DNA of 64,000 nt from Aquamicrobium sp. (GCF_023954335.1 NZ_JAMLIE010000001.1:248001-312000); one strand, 5' to 3'. Positions 1 to 9,940 are shown, numbered from the stretch's first letter. Notes: generated from the letters alone by a model not told the origin. Translations and numbers: made by a program.

Positions 1-1626
1 CGGCCGGGCTTTACCGACGTCCTCGAAGCCGTCGCAGCGACATGGCGCAACAAGCGGGCCGAACTCGAAGACTCCGCCGCCGCGCTGACCGGCCATATCG
101 ATGCCCAGCTCGCGTCGAGACGCAGCGGAGAGGCAGCCGACCCGATCATCATTCAGGAAAGTTATGCCGGAGCCGTGCATTCGCTGATCGACGCGCGCGA
201 CGGCGGCATACGCGGCGCGCCGAAGTTTCCTAACGCGCCTCTGATGAACGTCCTGCGCCTGAGCTGGCAACAGGGTGGGGTGGCCACCCATCGCGACGCC
301 ATGATCGACAGCCTGCGCAAGATGCTCGCCGGCGGGATTTACGATCACATCGGCGGCGGGCTGTGCCGCTATTCGACCGACGCGACATGGCTGGTGCCGC
401 ATTTCGAGAAGATGCTCTACGACAATGCCCAGCTGATCGATCTCGTCGGCTGGGCCTATGCCGAGACGGGAGACGAACTGTTTCGCTACCGAATCGAGGA
501 GACCGTGGGCTGGCTCGAGCGCGAGATGCAGACCGAAGGCGGCGGCTTCGCATCGAGCCTCGATGCCGACAGCGAGGGTGAGGAGGGACGTTTTTACCTC
601 TGGACCGAGGACGAGATCGGCAACGTATTGGGAAAGGCCGATGCCAGCCGGTTTCTCGCGGCTTACGAGCTGGCACAGCCGGCCGAATGGGAAGGCGATC
701 CTGTTCTCCACCGCCGGTCGAACCCCGATTGCGGCCCGGCCGATACCGGTCCGGACATACAGGCCATGAAACGACGGCTGCTCGATGCCCGCGGCCACCG
801 CATCCGGCCGGGGCGCGACGACAAGGTTCTCGTCGACTGGAATGGAACGACGATCGCCGTGCTTGCCCGCGCCGGGCGGCAGTTTTCCCGGAAAGACTGG
901 ATCGAGACGGCGGAATCGGCATTTCGTTTCGTCGCCGAATCGGAGCGGGACGGGCGCCTGCCGCACTCTATTCTCGGAGCCGAGAGGTTGTTTCCCTGCA
1001 TGTCGGCCGATTACGCCGCCATGATCGAGGCCGCGGTGTCGCTGGCAGAAGCCGTGGCGGACCCCGCGCCCTACATCGCCAGGGCGCGGCGCTGGATGCA
1101 GGCGCTGGACGACTGGCACGGCGACGATGAGGGGACCGGACACTACTTCACCGCGTCCGACACCGCCGACGTGCTCATCCGCATCCGTGGCGACAGCGAC
1201 GACGCCGTGCCTTCGGCGACGGCGCGGATCATCCTTGCCATGACGCGGCTTGCACTGCTCACTGGTGACGACGCGCTCCATCGACGGGCGGTAAACGCCG
1301 CGGACGCCGCGCTCGGCAGGACCGCGGACCAGCGTTTCGGGCGCGCCGGCATCATCCATGCCGCGGCCATCGCGCATCGGCCGAAAAAGCTGATCATCGC
1401 GGGGCCTGAAAACACCGGCTTCGTTTCGGCTGCGAATCGTTATCCGGATGGCTCGCGGACGGACATCGTCCTTGCCCCGACAGGGCCCGGCAGCGAGATC
1501 GTCCTGCCGGACGGCGCGGTCATCGACACGGCCCAGGCAGGTGCGTTCCTCTGCATCGGGCAGCGCTGCCTGCCGCCCGCGCGCAAGGCCGGAGAACTGG
1601 AAACGCTGCTGCGATCCGAGCGCTGA
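1..1626 (+). CDS. YyaL/DUF255 thioredoxin-like and glycosidase-fold protein, 5' truncated
   Basis: The reading frame is open from the first base, so the N-terminal thioredoxin-like domain starts outside the window; 541 residues are present. The visible part opens with the tail of that domain (GFTDVLEAVAATW) and continues into the alpha/alpha-barrel half with the family signature GGIYDHIGGGLCRYSTD followed by PHFEKMLYDNAQ. Proteins of this type (YyaL, spermatogenesis-associated protein 20) have no firmly established reaction. The gene is convergent with rho, with only three bases between the stop codons. Family assignment is secure; function is unknown. Confidence 0.85.
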   Translation, partial: RPGFTDVLEAVAATWRNKRAELEDSAAALTGHIDAQLASRRSGEAADPIIIQESYAGAVHSLIDARDGGIRGAPKFPNAPLMNVLRLSWQQGGVATHRDAMIDSLRKMLAGGIYDHIGGGLCRYSTDATWLVPHFEKMLYDNAQLIDLVGWAYAETGDELFRYRIEETVGWLEREMQTEGGGFASSLDADSEGEEGRFYLWTEDEIGNVLGKADASRFLAAYELAQPAEWEGDPVLHRRSNPDCGPADTGPDIQAMKRRLLDARGHRIRPGRDDKVLVDWNGTTIAVLARAGRQFSRKDWIETAESAFRFVAESERDGRLPHSILGAERLFPCMSADYAAMIEAAVSLAEAVADPAPYIARARRWMQALDDWHGDDEGTGHYFTASDTADVLIRIRGDSDDAVPSATARIILAMTRLALLTGDDALHRRAVNAADAALGRTADQRFGRAGIIHAAAIAHRPKKLIIAGPENTGFVSAANRYPDGSRTDIVLAPTGPGSEIVLPDGAVIDTAQAGAFLCIGQRCLPPARKAGELETLLRSER

Positions 1627-1629
1627 CGC

Positions 1630-2895
<1,266 letters not shown>

Positions 2896-3079
2896 CGTGC
2901 GGACTCTGGGATGGCAAAGACTGTGAAGGCGCGCGGCGACATCGTCTGCGTGGAAGGTCTGCCGGAGGCAGAGATAGATGACGCCATGCGAGGAGGAAGG
3001 AAACGACTCTTAACCCCGATGCTCGACGATCGCAAGCCGGGATTTGACGAGGACGCCGGATGCGCCCGAAAGCCGCGCG

Positions 3080-3604
3080 TCAGAACGGCTTCACCACCAC
3101 CAGGATGACGATGACGATCATCAGCACCGTCGGTATCTCGTTGACGATTCGCCAGTGACGCGACGGCTTGGTGTTGCGGTCCTCGGCGAACTTGCGCACG
3201 GCGCCCGACAGATAGCCGTGAATGCCGGACAGCACGAATACCGCCGCGATCTTGGCGTGCAGCCAGCCGCCGGAGAAGCCGAAGCCCTCCCACGCCAGCC
3301 ATAGGCCGAGGATCCAGACGACCAGCATCGCCGGGTTGATGATCGCCCGCAGCAGCCGGCGCTCCATCACCTTGAAGGTTTCCGACGTGTCCGAGCCGAT
3401 CTCGGCCTCGGCGTGATAAACGAACAGCCGCGGCAGATAGAGCATCCCCGCCATCCAGGCGATGACGGCGATGACATGCAGCGCTTTGATCCAGTCATAG
3501 TAGGGCGCCGGATCGACCCAGAACAGCAGCGCGGCCAGAGCCGCCGTCAGCCCGATGGCGACGACCGCCCGAATCGCCGCCTTGCGCGCGGTGTCTTCCG
3601 TCAT
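3080..3604 (-). CDS. hemJ: protoporphyrinogen IX oxidase HemJ
   Basis: A 174-residue integral membrane protein with four or five hydrophobic helices. HemJ converts protoporphyrinogen IX to protoporphyrin IX in bacteria lacking HemG/HemY. The family pattern is visible: WIKALHVIAVIAWMAGMLYLPRLFVYH in two pieces, a conserved HAK in the fourth helix, and the C-terminal WRIVNEIPTVLMI. The ATG overlaps the hemE stop as ATGA (3601-3604), which implies translational coupling with the upstream haem gene. Context and sequence agree. Confidence 0.92.
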   Translation of the reverse strand: MTEDTARKAAIRAVVAIGLTAALAALLFWVDPAPYYDWIKALHVIAVIAWMAGMLYLPRLFVYHAEAEIGSDTSETFKVMERRLLRAIINPAMLVVWILGLWLAWEGFGFSGGWLHAKIAAVFVLSGIHGYLSGAVRKFAEDRNTKPSRHWRIVNEIPTVLMIVIVILVVVKPF

Positions 3605-4641
3605 TGCTTGGCCTCCCTGACCAGCGCCACCATCTTCTCGACATGGGCGACCGGCGTCTGCGGCGTCACGCCATGGCCGAGATTGAAGATGAACGGCCCG
3701 TCCGCCAGCGCGCGCAGGATCGCAGCGACACCATCCTCGAGCGCCGCGCCGCCGGCTTGCAGCCGCAGCGGGTCGAGATTGCCCTGCACCGCGCCCTCGG
3801 CTTGCAGGCGCTTCGCCTGCGCGAACGGCACGCTCCAGTCGAGCCCGAGCGCGGTGACGCCCGTTTTCTGGCGATAGCTGTCGTAGAGCCCGCCGGCCCC
3901 GCGCGGAAAGCCGATGATCGGCGTCTCGGGAAAGACGGTCCGCACCCGCTTGACCATGCGTCTCACCGGCTCGATGCAGCACAGCTCGAACAGATCCTCG
4001 TCGAGCACCCCGGCCCAGGAATCGAAGATCTGGACCGCGTCTGCGCCGGCCTCGATCTGGCGGATCAGATAGTCGGCCGAGCGCTCGGCGAGAATGGCGA
4101 GAAGCGTCGCCATCTCCTCGCGGTGGGAAAAGGCGAACAGCCGCGCCGGCGCCTGGTCGGGCGTGCCGTGCCCGGCGATCATGTAGGTCGCGACCGTCCA
4201 CGGCGCGCCGCAGAAGCCGAGCAGCGTCGTCTCGCCCGGCAATTGCGCCCGCAGCCGCCGCACCGTCTCGTAGACCGGCTCCAGATTCACGTGAAACGAC
4301 GAAGGGTCGATATCGGAAAGCCGCGCCACCTCGTTCGCCGCGAGCGGCGTCATCAGTGGGCCACGTCCTTCCTCGAAGCGCAAATCGCGGCCGAGCGCAT
4401 GCGGAACGACGAGGATGTCCGAGAACAGGATCGACGCGTCGAAGCCGAAGCGGCGGATCGGCTGGAGCGTGACCTCGACGGCGAAGTCGGGATTGTAGCA
4501 CAGGTCGAGAAAGCTGCCCGCCTCGGCCCGTGTCGCCCTGTATTCGGAGAGATAGCGGCCCGCCTGCCGCATCATCCAGATCGGGGGCGGAAAGACGGTT
4601 TCGCCTTTCAGGACGTCGAGGACGATGCGTCTTTCAGCCAT
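3601..4641 (-). CDS. hemE: uroporphyrinogen decarboxylase
   Basis: A 346-residue cytosolic enzyme that removes four acetate carboxyls from uroporphyrinogen III to give coproporphyrinogen III. The signature PIWMMRQAGRYLSEYR lies at about 20-35, the catalytic aspartate is in ILFSDILVVPHALG, and GFCGAPWTVATYMI and GFPRGAGGLY follow. A GGAGAAGG ribosome-binding sequence precedes the ATG. hemE is the left boundary of the chromosomal origin in Caulobacter and other alphaproteobacteria, and here it is again next to an origin-like intergenic region and a PPSR gene. Confidence 0.97.
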   Translation of the reverse strand: MAERRIVLDVLKGETVFPPPIWMMRQAGRYLSEYRATRAEAGSFLDLCYNPDFAVEVTLQPIRRFGFDASILFSDILVVPHALGRDLRFEEGRGPLMTPLAANEVARLSDIDPSSFHVNLEPVYETVRRLRAQLPGETTLLGFCGAPWTVATYMIAGHGTPDQAPARLFAFSHREEMATLLAILAERSADYLIRQIEAGADAVQIFDSWAGVLDEDLFELCCIEPVRRMVKRVRTVFPETPIIGFPRGAGGLYDSYRQKTGVTALGLDWSVPFAQAKRLQAEGAVQGNLDPLRLQAGGAALEDGVAAILRALADGPFIFNLGHGVTPQTPVAHVEKMVALVREAKQ

Positions 4642-5061
4642 GCTTCACCTTCTCCGGGCTCGATCCCCTAAATCAAAGAAGAGTCTATTAAAGGAATCTT
4701 CTGATTCTACGACTCTGTTGGAATCGGCAATTTCCACTTGTCCTCGTTCGCCCGCCCCAACTCAACAGGCAAAGGGCCGCAGGTGAACGCTCCCGGGAAA
4801 GGAGACAATCGGGGAGATCGCGATTTACTCTATGTAAAACAGTAGCTTGCCGAGAATCCCGTTCGGCAGTGCCTGTGGATGACGTCGTGACGAATCCGGT
4901 TCTGCGCGTTTTCCTCCACAAGCGGCGGAAATTTTCCGCGGCAGGGTCGATTGTGGACAAGCGGGGGTCTGATACAGTCGCCGTCGTCGCGGGCCGTGAT
5001 CCGTTCCCGCTTTCCACAGTCGCCAACAGGCCCCCTTCCTTTCTGTGAACAAGCTCCTTCC
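4642..5061. other. oriC: putative chromosomal replication origin (oriC)
   Basis: A 420-base gene-free gap between hemE and the PPSR (RP001-type) gene, the conserved site of the alphaproteobacterial chromosomal origin. It holds DnaA-box-like 9-mers: TGTGGATGA at 4874-4882 and TGTGGACAA at 4952-4960, each one mismatch from the complement of TTATCCACA, and TGTGAACAA at 5044-5052. Weaker versions are TCCTCCACA at 4912-4920 and CTTTCCACA at 5010-5018. An AT-richer stretch lies at about 4665-4735, with clustered GANTC sites. An inverted repeat TTTAC/GTAAA with a five-base spacer is at 4824-4838. Genes on both sides read away from it. The call rests on synteny plus motifs, not experiment. Confidence 0.8.
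4681..4896. promoter_or_regulatory. cluster of seven GANTC (CcrM methylation) sites in oriC
   Basis: GAGTC 4681-4685, GAATC 4694-4698, GATTC 4703-4707, GACTC 4711-4715, GAATC 4721-4725, GAATC 4854-4858 and GAATC 4892-4896. Five of these fall within 45 bases. In alphaproteobacteria GANTC is methylated by the cell-cycle DNA methyltransferase CcrM, and origins and cell-cycle promoters carry such sites. At this base composition about one site would be expected in this length. Confidence 0.75.
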
Positions 5062-5883
5062 GTGAACAAGCAGCAGCGTTTCTTCCATCTGCATCTCATC
5101 TCCGACGCGACCGGCGAAACGCTGCTCGCGGCCGGCCGCGCCGTCTCCGCCCAGTACAAGGACGCGCGCGCCATCGAGCATATCTACCCGCTGGTGCGGA
5201 CGGAAAAGCAGCTCCTGAAGGTGCTGGAGGAGATCGACGAGGCCCCCGGCATCGTCCTCTACACCGTCATCGACAAGACGCTCGCCGGCCTGATCGACGA
5301 GCGTTGCGCCGCGATGGGCCTGCCTTGCGTGTCGGTGCTCGAGCCGGTGCTGACCGTGTTCCAGTCCTATCTCGGCCAGCCGGCCGGTCGCCGGGTCGGT
5401 GCGCAGCACGTGCTCGACGCCGATTACTTCCGCCGCATCGACGCGCTCAACTTCACCATGGACCACGACGACGGCCAGATGCTCGACAGCATCAGCGAGG
5501 CCGACGTGATCCTGATCGGCATCTCGCGCACCTCCAAGACGCCGACCAGCTTCTACCTCGCCAATCGCGGCATCAAGACCGCCAACGTGCCCATCGTCCA
5601 CGGCGTGCCGATCCCGCAAAGCGTGGTCGAGGCTGAAAAGCCGTTGATCGTCGGCCTCGTCGCCACCGCGGAGCGGATCTCGCATGTCCGGCAGAACCGC
5701 ATCCTCGGCACCTCCGTCGGCTATGACGGGCAAAGTTATGTCGACCGCGGCGTCATCGCCCAGGAGCTGGTCCATGCCCGCCAGATCTGCGCCCGCCACG
5801 GCTGGCCGGTCATCGACGTCAGCCGCCGCTCGATCGAGGAAACGGCCGCGGCCATCGTTGCCTTGCGCGGCAAGCCGCGCTAA
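5062..5883 (+). CDS. pyruvate, phosphate dikinase regulatory protein (PPSR/DUF299 kinase-phosphorylase)
   Basis: A 273-residue bifunctional serine/threonine kinase and phosphorylase that switches pyruvate phosphate dikinase or PEP synthase on and off. The family start FFHLHLISDATGETL and the nucleotide-binding loop GISRTSKTPTSFYLANRG are both present. I chose the GTG at 5062 (VNKQQRFFHLH) because homologues begin just before FFHLHL; the frame stays open upstream into the origin, where no conserved sequence is seen. It is the right-hand marker of the alphaproteobacterial origin. Its targets link PEP and pyruvate pools, as does pckA further along. Confidence 0.92.
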   Translation: MNKQQRFFHLHLISDATGETLLAAGRAVSAQYKDARAIEHIYPLVRTEKQLLKVLEEIDEAPGIVLYTVIDKTLAGLIDERCAAMGLPCVSVLEPVLTVFQSYLGQPAGRRVGAQHVLDADYFRRIDALNFTMDHDDGQMLDSISEADVILIGISRTSKTPTSFYLANRGIKTANVPIVHGVPIPQSVVEAEKPLIVGLVATAERISHVRQNRILGTSVGYDGQSYVDRGVIAQELVHARQICARHGWPVIDVSRRSIEETAAAIVALRGKPR

Positions 5884-5925
5884 TCCGCCGCCCCAGCACC
5901 CGAACCACCACCCGAGGAGGATGCC

Positions 5926-6525
5926 ATGCCTGAAATCGTCGTGCTCGCCTCCGGCAGCCCTTTCCGCAGGACGATGCTGGAAAATGCCGGCGTCGGCGTC
6001 GAGGCCATGCCGGCGCAAATCGACGAGCGCGCCGTCGAGGCTGCGGTCGAAGGCTCGGGCGTCACCCCGCAGGAGCTCGCGGCGATCCTCGCCGAGGCCA
6101 AGGCGCTCGAAGTGTCCGAGCGGATGCCCGGCCGCCTTGTCATCGGCGCCGACCAGACGCTGTCCCTCGGCGACGAGGTGCTGCACAAGCCGGCCGACAT
6201 GGAAGCCGCGCGCCGGCGCCTCCTCCTGCTTTCGGGCAAGACCCACGAGCTGAACAGCGCCGTCGTCCTGGCCCGCGACGGCGCGGTGCTGTGGCGCCAT
6301 GTCGGCGTGGCGCGGCTGACCATGCGCACGCTCGACCCCGGCTTCGTCGGCCGCCATCTGTCGCGGGTCGGCGACAAGGCGCTGTCGAGCGTCGGCGCCT
6401 ACCAGATCGAGGGCGAGGGCATCCAGCTTTTCGAGGCCGTCGAGGGCGATCATTTCACCATCGTCGGCCTGCCCCTGCTGCCGCTCCTTCATGAGTTGCG
6501 CGCCCTCGGAGCCATTGATGGCTGA
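5926..6525 (+). CDS. maf: Maf family nucleotide pyrophosphatase
   Basis: A 199-residue protein of the Maf/YceF/YhdE family, which hydrolyses non-canonical or surplus nucleoside triphosphates to monophosphates. The start VVLASGSPFRRTMLENAGV is the family signature. VIGADQTLSLGDEVLHKP carries the conserved aspartate and lysine, and SVGAYQIEGEGIQLFEAVEGD matches the C-terminal motif. GAGGAGG precedes the ATG at good spacing. The 3' end overlaps aroE by eight bases, so maf, aroE and coaE look co-translated. Which NTP it prefers cannot be told from sequence. Confidence 0.92.
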   Translation: MPEIVVLASGSPFRRTMLENAGVGVEAMPAQIDERAVEAAVEGSGVTPQELAAILAEAKALEVSERMPGRLVIGADQTLSLGDEVLHKPADMEAARRRLLLLSGKTHELNSAVVLARDGAVLWRHVGVARLTMRTLDPGFVGRHLSRVGDKALSSVGAYQIEGEGIQLFEAVEGDHFTIVGLPLLPLLHELRALGAIDG

Positions 6526-7363
6526 TCGCGGCATTGCCAAAGCCTTCGTCGTCGGCCACCCGATCGCCCATTCGCGCTCGCCGCTGATCCATGGCTACTG
6601 GCTGGAGACGCTCGGCATTCCCGGAAGCTACGAGCGGATCGACGTTCATCCGGATTCGATCGGCCGCTTCCTCGCCGAGCTGCCGCGCTCCGGCTTCGCC
6701 GGCGGCAACGTCACCATCCCGCACAAGGAGGCGGCCCATCGCGCCGCCGACAGGCTGGACGAGGCGGCCGAGCTGATCGGCGCCGCCAACACGCTGTGGC
6801 TGGAGGAGGGGCGGCTCGTCGCCGGCAACACCGACGCCTATGGCTTCGCCGCCAATCTCGACGCCGAGGCGCCGCACTGGAAAAAGGGCCGCACGGCGCT
6901 CGTCCTCGGCGCGGGCGGCGCGGCGCGGGCCGTCCTGTTCGCGCTGAACGAGGCCGGCTTCGGCGACATTCGCGTGGTCAACCGCACGCTGTCGCGGGCG
7001 CGCGAGCTGGCCGACCGCTTCGGTGCCGGGATTTCCGCCCATGGCTGGGAGGCCGCCGGCGCGCTGGCCGCTGACGCGGACATCCTCGTCAACACCACCT
7101 CGCTCGGCATGGGCGGCGCGGGCGGATCGCCTGTCGATGTCTCGCTGCTGCCGGACGGCGCCATCGTCGCCGACATCGTCTACGTGCCGCTGGAGACTCC
7201 GCTGCTGGCGGCCGCGCGCGGCAGGGGCCTGCGCACGGTCGACGGCCTCGGCATGTTGCTGCATCAGGCCGCGCCGGGCTTCGAGCGCTGGTTCGGCACC
7301 CGCCCCGAGGTGACGCCGGCCCTGCGCGCCCGCATCGTCGCCGATCTGGAGGCGCATAAATGA
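6518..7363 (+). CDS. aroE: shikimate dehydrogenase
   Basis: A 281-residue NADPH-dependent enzyme that reduces 3-dehydroshikimate to shikimate in aromatic amino acid synthesis. The substrate loop HSRSPLIHGYW, the catalytic lysine in NVTIPHKEAA, and NTDAYGF are present. The dinucleotide-binding loop is VLGAGGAARAVLFAL, followed by VVNRTLSRARELADRF. I place the start at ATG 6518 (MADRGIAKAFVVGHP); an upstream in-frame ATG at 6491 would extend into maf. The stop overlaps coaE as ATGA. Confidence 0.95.
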   Translation: MADRGIAKAFVVGHPIAHSRSPLIHGYWLETLGIPGSYERIDVHPDSIGRFLAELPRSGFAGGNVTIPHKEAAHRAADRLDEAAELIGAANTLWLEEGRLVAGNTDAYGFAANLDAEAPHWKKGRTALVLGAGGAARAVLFALNEAGFGDIRVVNRTLSRARELADRFGAGISAHGWEAAGALAADADILVNTTSLGMGGAGGSPVDVSLLPDGAIVADIVYVPLETPLLAAARGRGLRTVDGLGMLLHQAAPGFERWFGTRPEVTPALRARIVADLEAHK

Positions 7364-7953
7364 TCGTTCTCGGCCTCACCGGCTCCATCGGCATGGGCAA
7401 GTCGACCACGGCGCGCATGTTTCTCGAGGAGGGCGTTCCCGTCCACGATTCCGACGAGGCCGTCCACCGGCTCTATTCCGGCATCGCCGCGCCGCTGATC
7501 GAGGCGCGCTTTCCCGGCACGGTCGTCGACGGCACGGTCGACCGCGAGCGGCTCGGCAAGGCGGTGCTCGGCAATCCGGACGCGCTGCGCGATCTGGAAA
7601 GAATCGTCCATCCGCTGGTCAGGGCCGATTCGGAAAGCTTCCTTGCCCGTCATCGCGAAGCGGGCGCGCCGCTCGTCGTGCTCGACATCCCGCTGCTGTT
7701 CGAGACCGGCGGACGCGAACGCGTCGACAGGATCGTCGTCGTCACCGCTCCCGCCGAGGTCCAGCGCGAGCGCGTGCTGGCGCGTCCCGGCATGACCGAG
7801 GAGAAGTTCGCCGCCATCCTCGCCCGCCAGGTGCCAGATGCCGAGAAGCGCAATGCTGCCGACTACGTCATCGACACCGGCGCCGGCATGGACGCGGCGC
7901 GGCAGGCGGTGAGAAGCCTGATCGCCGAACTGGCGGGGAAAAGCGGCGGCTGA
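7360..7953 (+). CDS. coaE: dephospho-CoA kinase
   Basis: A 197-residue cytosolic kinase that phosphorylates the 3'-hydroxyl of dephospho-CoA, the last step of coenzyme A synthesis. Walker A is GLTGSIGMGKST at residues 5-16, the substrate motif is VHDSDEAVHRLY, and LDIPLLFETGG and the lid region follow. Coupled to aroE by a four-base ATGA overlap. The same window also holds coaA, the first step of CoA synthesis, in a separate operon. Confidence 0.96.
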   Translation: MIVLGLTGSIGMGKSTTARMFLEEGVPVHDSDEAVHRLYSGIAAPLIEARFPGTVVDGTVDRERLGKAVLGNPDALRDLERIVHPLVRADSESFLARHREAGAPLVVLDIPLLFETGGRERVDRIVVVTAPAEVQRERVLARPGMTEEKFAAILARQVPDAEKRNAADYVIDTGAGMDAARQAVRSLIAELAGKSGG

Positions 7954-8003
7954 GCCTTGCCCCGGCGCCCGGCGGTGGGCCATGCTGGGATAGGAGCCGA
8001 ATC

Positions 8004-8741
8004 ATGCGCGAGATCATCTTCGATACCGAAACCACGGGCCTCGACGCCCGTGAGGACCGGATCATCGAGTTCGGCGGGGTCGAGCTGGTCAACCGCTTCC
8101 CCACCGGCCAGACCATCCATTTCTACATCAACCCGCAGGGGCGGCCGGTCCATCCCGACGCGCAGGCGGTCCATGGCATTTCCGACGCCGATCTGGCCGA
8201 CAAGCCGACCTTTCCGGACTTGGTCGAGAAGCTTCAGGCCTTTCTCGGCGATGCCATGCTGGTGGCGCACAACGCCAATTTCGATATCGGCTTCCTCGAT
8301 GCCGAGTTCGCCCGGCTCGGCCTGCCCAGGGTCGATCCGGCGCGGGTGGTCGACACGCTGGCCATCGCCCGGCGCAAGCACCCGATGGGCCCGAATTCGC
8401 TCGACGCGCTGTGCCGCCGCTACGGCATCGACAACAGCCATCGCACCAAGCACGGCGCGCTGCTCGACTCCGAGCTTCTGGCGGAAGTCTATATCGAGCT
8501 GATCGGCGGCCGGCAGGCGGCGTTCAGCCTCGACGTCCAGGTCGAGATCGTCACTGCCGTGGGCGAGGCGGAGGCGGGGCCAGCCACCGCGCGCCAGCGC
8601 GAAAGGCCGCTCGGTCCACGCGTCAGCCGGATCGAGCTCGAGGCCCATGCCCGCCTTGTCGCCGGGCTCGGCGACGCCGCGATCTGGCGCGAGGTCGATC
8701 CGGCCTACCGGAATGCGGCCGACGAGCAGGCGCAGATGTGA
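8004..8741 (+). CDS. dnaQ: DNA polymerase III epsilon subunit (proofreading exonuclease)
   Basis: A 245-residue 3'-5' exonuclease of the replicative polymerase. ExoI is FDTETTGLD (residues 6-14), ExoII is LVAHNANFDIGFLDAEF, and the ExoIII-epsilon block contains the H and D of HGALLDSELLAEVY. The C-terminal extension (about 180-245) would tether it to the polymerase alpha subunit. A GGAG ribosome-binding site precedes the ATG. It follows the aroE-coaE block after 50 bases and is convergent with secB. Confidence 0.95.
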   Translation: MREIIFDTETTGLDAREDRIIEFGGVELVNRFPTGQTIHFYINPQGRPVHPDAQAVHGISDADLADKPTFPDLVEKLQAFLGDAMLVAHNANFDIGFLDAEFARLGLPRVDPARVVDTLAIARRKHPMGPNSLDALCRRYGIDNSHRTKHGALLDSELLAEVYIELIGGRQAAFSLDVQVEIVTAVGEAEAGPATARQRERPLGPRVSRIELEAHARLVAGLGDAAIWREVDPAYRNAADEQAQM

Positions 8742-8742
8742 A

Positions 8743-8768
8743 AAGGTCCGGCGCGGCGGCCGGGCCTT
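8743..8768. terminator. bidirectional hairpin terminator between dnaQ and secB
   Basis: AAGGTCCGGC (8743-8752) pairs with GCCGGGCCTT (8759-8768) around a six-base loop, with one G-T wobble. On the minus strand it is followed by TTTT, so it best serves secB; the plus side has only short T runs. It sits in the 51-base gap between two convergent genes. Confidence 0.6.
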
Positions 8769-8792
8769 GATCCTTTACGGAAAACCGGAGGC

Positions 8793-9311
8793 TCAGCTCG
8801 GCTGGGCGACCTTGGCCTTCGCCTGTTCCTCGGCCATGCGCTGCTGGAACATCTGCGCGAAGTCGATCGGGTCGATCATCAGCGGCGGGAAGCCGCCGTT
8901 GCGGGTCGAATCGGCGATGATCTGGCGCGCGAACGGGAACAGCAGCCGCGGGCACTCGATGAACAGCAGCGGCAGCATGTGCTCCTGCGGGAAGCCGGCG
9001 ACGCGGAAGACGCCTCCATAGATCAGCTCGACGTTGAACAGCACGTCGTTCTCGGCCGTCGCCTTGGCGGCGAGCGTCAGCGTCACGTCGTATTCCGTCT
9101 GCGACAGCGGATTGGCGTTGACGTTGACGGTGATGTTGATGCCGGGCGCCTTGTCGCGCGCGCGCAGCGAGTTGGGCGCGCCAGGGCTTTCGAAGGACAG
9201 GTCCTTCACATATTGCGCCAGCACGTTGAGGGCGGGCGGCGTGCCGTTGCCATTGCCGGTCGCGGCTGCGCCGGCCGGCGCGTTGGTCTTGTCTTCGGGT
9301 TGCTTGGCCAT
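8793..9311 (-). CDS. secB: protein-export chaperone SecB
   Basis: A 172-residue tetrameric cytosolic chaperone that keeps preproteins unfolded and hands them to SecA. The core holds LNVLAQYVKDLSFE and the conserved strand block TEYDVTLTLAAKA, then VELIYGGVFRV and CPRLLFPFARQIIADSTRNGGFPPLMIDPIDF in pieces. N- and C-terminal tails are charged and alanine-rich, as usual in rhizobia. Standing next to fxsA and timA is the conserved rhizobial order. Confidence 0.96.
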   Translation of the reverse strand: MAKQPEDKTNAPAGAAATGNGNGTPPALNVLAQYVKDLSFESPGAPNSLRARDKAPGINITVNVNANPLSQTEYDVTLTLAAKATAENDVLFNVELIYGGVFRVAGFPQEHMLPLLFIECPRLLFPFARQIIADSTRNGGFPPLMIDPIDFAQMFQQRMAEEQAKAKVAQPS

Positions 9312-9424
9312 CGGCCGAAATCCTCCTGTTTCAGCCAGAATTGGCCGGGATCAGATCGCCGGGTTGGCTAGCATGGTGCGCCCGGCCTGACAAGCGCGGC
9401 CTCGCCTTCGCCTCGACGCGGGTT

Positions 9425-9940
9425 TCAGGCCCCGTCGTCGGGCGGCAACCGCCGCCGGTCGCTCTCGTCGCGGCGGGAAAAATCGTCGCTGTCGAGGTCG
9501 ATGGTCCGCGGCCCGCGGGGGCGGAAGCCGGCGCTTGCCGCACCGACGACGACGATGCGGCTTTTCAGGAAGCGCCACACCAGCTCGCGCAGCGGCGGAA
9601 TGAACAGGGCGAGGCCGAATATGTCGGTGAAGAAGCCGGGAATGACGAGCAGCAGGCCGGCGATGGCGATCATCAGCCCGTGCACCAGCTCGTGATCCAC
9701 GGGAGCGCCGGTTTCCATCGCCGCGCGGATGCGGCCGACGACGCCGATGCCCTGGATCCGCAGCAGCGCCGCGCCGAGGATGGTGGTGGCGATGACGAGC
9801 GCCACGGTCGGCAGCACCCCGATCAGGCTGCCGACGAAGGCGAAGCCGGCGATCTCGATGAGCGGCAGGGCGATGAGAAGGAGGGGAAGGAGCGGCAAGA
9901 TGGCGTTTCCGGCTGGTCGAGGGAGCGGTCGGGTTGGCAT
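9425..9940 (-). CDS. fxsA: FxsA family inner-membrane protein
   Basis: A 171-residue membrane protein with hydrophobic segments in the first 130 residues. The FxsA pattern LIEIAGFAFVGSLIGVLPT is clear, followed by ATTILGAALLRIQG and LLVIPGFFTDIFGLALF. FxsA suppresses F-plasmid exclusion of phage T7 in E. coli; its normal role is unknown. The C-terminal 40 residues are charged and probably cytosolic. ATG 9940 is used here, but homologues usually start at the hydrophobic LLLPLLLIALP, so the in-frame TTG near 9898 is a serious alternative. Divergent from timA. Confidence 0.88.
   Translation of the reverse strand: MPTRPLPRPAGNAILPLLPLLLIALPLIEIAGFAFVGSLIGVLPTVALVIATTILGAALLRIQGIGVVGRIRAAMETGAPVDHELVHGLMIAIAGLLLVIPGFFTDIFGLALFIPPLRELVWRFLKSRIVVVGAASAGFRPRGPRTIDLDSDDFSRRDESDRRRLPPDDGA

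Noticed and set aside
4825..6540. Minus-strand frame spanning the origin, PPSR and maf
   Set aside because: Covers the origin and two real genes in antisense; glycine/aspartate-rich shadow translation.
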